A stretch of 5,793 nucleotides of DNA from Candidatus Omnitrophota bacterium. Lineage in GTDB: Bacteria; Omnitrophota; Gorgyraeia; B26-G9. Shown in pieces: positions 4,341-5,793 of this stretch. Made by a program: the position numbers and the translations under genes. The stretch is from contig JAGYOO010000107.1 of NCBI GenBank assembly GCA_018399295.1, positions 1-5,793 of the forward strand. The letters are read 5' to 3'. The first letter of the stretch is position 1. Every line of letters begins with the position of its first letter. Under the pieces are notes generated by a model, which was given only the letters and a program-made list of their open reading frames with translations, did no database searches and had not been told where the DNA came from.

Positions 4341-5793
4341 ATATTGAGCTTTCCGTCCAATTCAGCTCATCTATGAGCAACCCCTGAATCGGGCTGATCT
4401 CTTTTACAGCAATGTCTGTGCCGGAATCTTGGGGTTCCGGCATAATTCGGAACAGATCCTTCCCGACCTGCTGCAAAAGATCGTAGATAAGTCCGTAGGA
4501 AAACTTTTGCCGGCCGATCCTGAAGTTATGTTCAACCATCTCCTGCTTTTTGCGGGGCGAATCAAGCAGGCTGATAACGCGATCTGCCGCGCTCTCGTCA
4601 ATCTCTCCCACTTCGATAAACTTTACGCCCAGAGGTTTAATGTCCTTGAGATAAACCGGATATTGATAAACAACCACCGGCTTTTTGTAATAACACGCCT
4701 CAGCCAAAACATTCCCCCATCCTTCCCATTCGCTTAAATAGACGACAATATCACTCGCCGCGTACGCTGTAGCCAGGTCCAAAGTCTCTTCTGCCGCTCC
4801 CGGCGCGTAGATAAGCGGGATTTTACGTCTTGCGGCCTCTGTTCTTATTGATTCCCAATACACCGTGCCTTCGTCCCCGGCCGGATGAGTCAGCATTAAC
4901 CTTATCTTTCTCCCTTTAGATAAGAGCCTTTCCGCCAGTTTCAGTGCCTGCCCCAGATTTTTTCGGCCCACCGGCCGCACCGGCAACAGCAGAAGCTCCT
5001 CATTTGGCCCGATTCCATAACGTTGGCGGAAGCTCCGGACCTGTTCCCCGGATACGCGCGAAGGGCTTTCAAAGTTCATCACATTCGGCGCGACAACTGC
5101 CCGGATCCCGTACCTCTTCCATAACTCTTCCGACTGAAATGAATTTATCACCACCGCCTGGTTACCCTCGCCCCCGCCAACCATTCGTTCCAGCATTTTT
5201 TCCAACCCTGATCCCGGCCTCACCCGGAAACGTTCTCTTTCCCAAAAGAAATCGTGAAAGTGAGAGATCATCGGAAGCCCCATCTCCTCCTTTGTTTCGA
5301 TCAAGGCCAGGCCCAGCGGAATATTAATCGGCAGACCGTTAACATTTTCCGAAACTATCAGATCGATCTTTTGGGTTCGGACAAACTCTTTTAGATCCTG
5401 CTTTATTTCTTCTTTGCGGGTTTCGATAAAAACCATATCTTTTGGTTCAAGTTCTCCCTCCTGAAAGACCCGTCCGTTTGTCCATTCACTCACGTCCTTA
5501 TCCTTAAAGTGAGCCAACACGTAACTGTGACCGTTCCCTGTCGACACAAACCCGGGAAGTTTAGTCTGACCGGAATAATAAAAGACATTTCCACCGGCAC
5601 TATCGATAATTTCTGCCCATTTTTTTGTTTCCAGAGAGACCCCGTCCAGGTCGGAATGGTCCAACCGGAAAGACACAAACAAAACATTTTTGTCTTTGAA
5701 AACGTTCTGGCTCAGCCCCTGCCCGTTATTCTCAAGCAAGGCCAAAAAAGCGCGGGAAAGCCTGCCGGCAAGCCCCGGCCGGGGAGACAACCA
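4339..5793 (-). CDS. GT4-type glycosyltransferase, C-terminal part (5' end outside window)
   Basis: A GT-B fold glycosyltransferase, probably retaining and using a nucleotide sugar, likely acting in surface polysaccharide or glycoside synthesis. The frame is open through the window edge; positions below count from the TTG at 5790. About 34 residues (SPRPGLAGRLSRAF...) precede the first strand, KNVLFVSFRLD (35-44). DGVSLETKKWAEII (49-62) is a GT4 N-terminal signature and SHFHDFFWERERF (176-188) is a recognisable acceptor-side motif. The C-terminal lobe has LLLPVRPVGRKNLGQALKL (267-285), with the R/K pair expected to hold the donor phosphates, and SEWEGWGNVLAEA (353-365), which contains the EX7E motif of GT4 enzymes. 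Residues 430-483 are a tail without known features. No signal peptide or membrane segment is visible in the part shown. Donor and acceptor cannot be assigned. TTG 5790 is not supported as a start, since no ribosome binding site can be seen; the leading residues suggest a longer or fused protein. Confidence 0.9.
   Translation of the reverse strand, partial: WLSPRPGLAGRLSRAFLALLENNGQGLSQNVFKDKNVLFVSFRLDHSDLDGVSLETKKWAEIIDSAGGNVFYYSGQTKLPGFVSTGNGHSYVLAHFKDKDVSEWTNGRVFQEGELEPKDMVFIETRKEEIKQDLKEFVRTQKIDLIVSENVNGLPINIPLGLALIETKEEMGLPMISHFHDFFWERERFRVRPGSGLEKMLERMVGGGEGNQAVVINSFQSEELWKRYGIRAVVAPNVMNFESPSRVSGEQVRSFRQRYGIGPNEELLLLPVRPVGRKNLGQALKLAERLLSKGRKIRLMLTHPAGDEGTVYWESIRTEAARRKIPLIYAPGAAEETLDLATAYAASDIVVYLSEWEGWGNVLAEACYYKKPVVVYQYPVYLKDIKPLGVKFIEVGEIDESAADRVISLLDSPRKKQEMVEHNFRIGRQKFSYGLIYDLLQQVGKDLFRIMPEPQDSGTDIAVKEISPIQGLLIDELNWTESSI

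Noticed and set aside
4429..5327. Two + strand open frames (4429-4737 and 4944-5327) opposite the glycosyltransferase
   Set aside because: Both lie antisense to a clear GT4 enzyme. The second is of low complexity, rich in P, S and R, typical of a shadow frame.
1..5793. Search for mobile elements, CRISPR arrays, tRNAs, defence genes or a novel multi-gene system
   Set aside because: No array-like repeats, transposase motifs, terminal inverted repeats, tRNA-like folds or defence domains were seen. The + strand genes are housekeeping and the - strand holds one glycosyltransferase and one small unknown, so a new system is not supported beyond the small gene.

Overview
The window reads as ordinary chromosomal DNA from an uncultured Gram-negative bacterium. 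An exported SurA-type folding factor implies a periplasm and outer membrane. The lineage cannot be fixed from sequence alone. A deep-branching group such as Omnitrophota is my guess from the general look of the proteins, at low confidence. No phage, transposon, CRISPR, tRNA or rRNA signal was seen.

Left part (1-3922, + strand): a compact housekeeping operon of four genes. It holds the 3' portion of mfd (transcription-repair coupling factor), a SurA-like periplasmic peptidyl-prolyl isomerase/chaperone, pdxA (vitamin B6 synthesis) and rsmA/ksgA (16S rRNA dimethyladenosine methyltransferase). surA/pdxA overlap by 17 nt and pdxA/rsmA by 29 nt, and each start has its own Shine-Dalgarno sequence inside the upstream gene. 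The order surA-pdxA-rsmA is the same as in Escherichia coli. Two oddities stand out: Mfd stops just before its usual C-terminal regulatory domain (D7), and the SurA-like protein lacks both conserved histidines of the parvulin active site.

Middle (3923-4338): a convergent junction. On the - strand lies a short gene (86 aa) for an exported, proline-rich, then acidic protein of unknown function. It has a near-consensus sigma-70 promoter (TTGACA, 17 nt, TATACT), a good ribosome binding site and a dedicated intrinsic terminator with a GAAA tetraloop. It therefore looks like an independently and strongly expressed single-gene unit. It is the least explained item in the window.

Right part (4339-5793, - strand): the C-terminal 484 codons of a GT4-type (GT-B fold) glycosyltransferase whose reading frame stays open through the window edge. 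About 34 residues precede the first glycosyltransferase strand, so the gene probably begins further out and may be a fusion or have an N-terminal extension.

The + strand operon covers DNA repair, envelope protein folding, cofactor synthesis and ribosome maturation. The - strand genes concern the cell surface or secreted material. There is no sequence evidence that the two halves work together.
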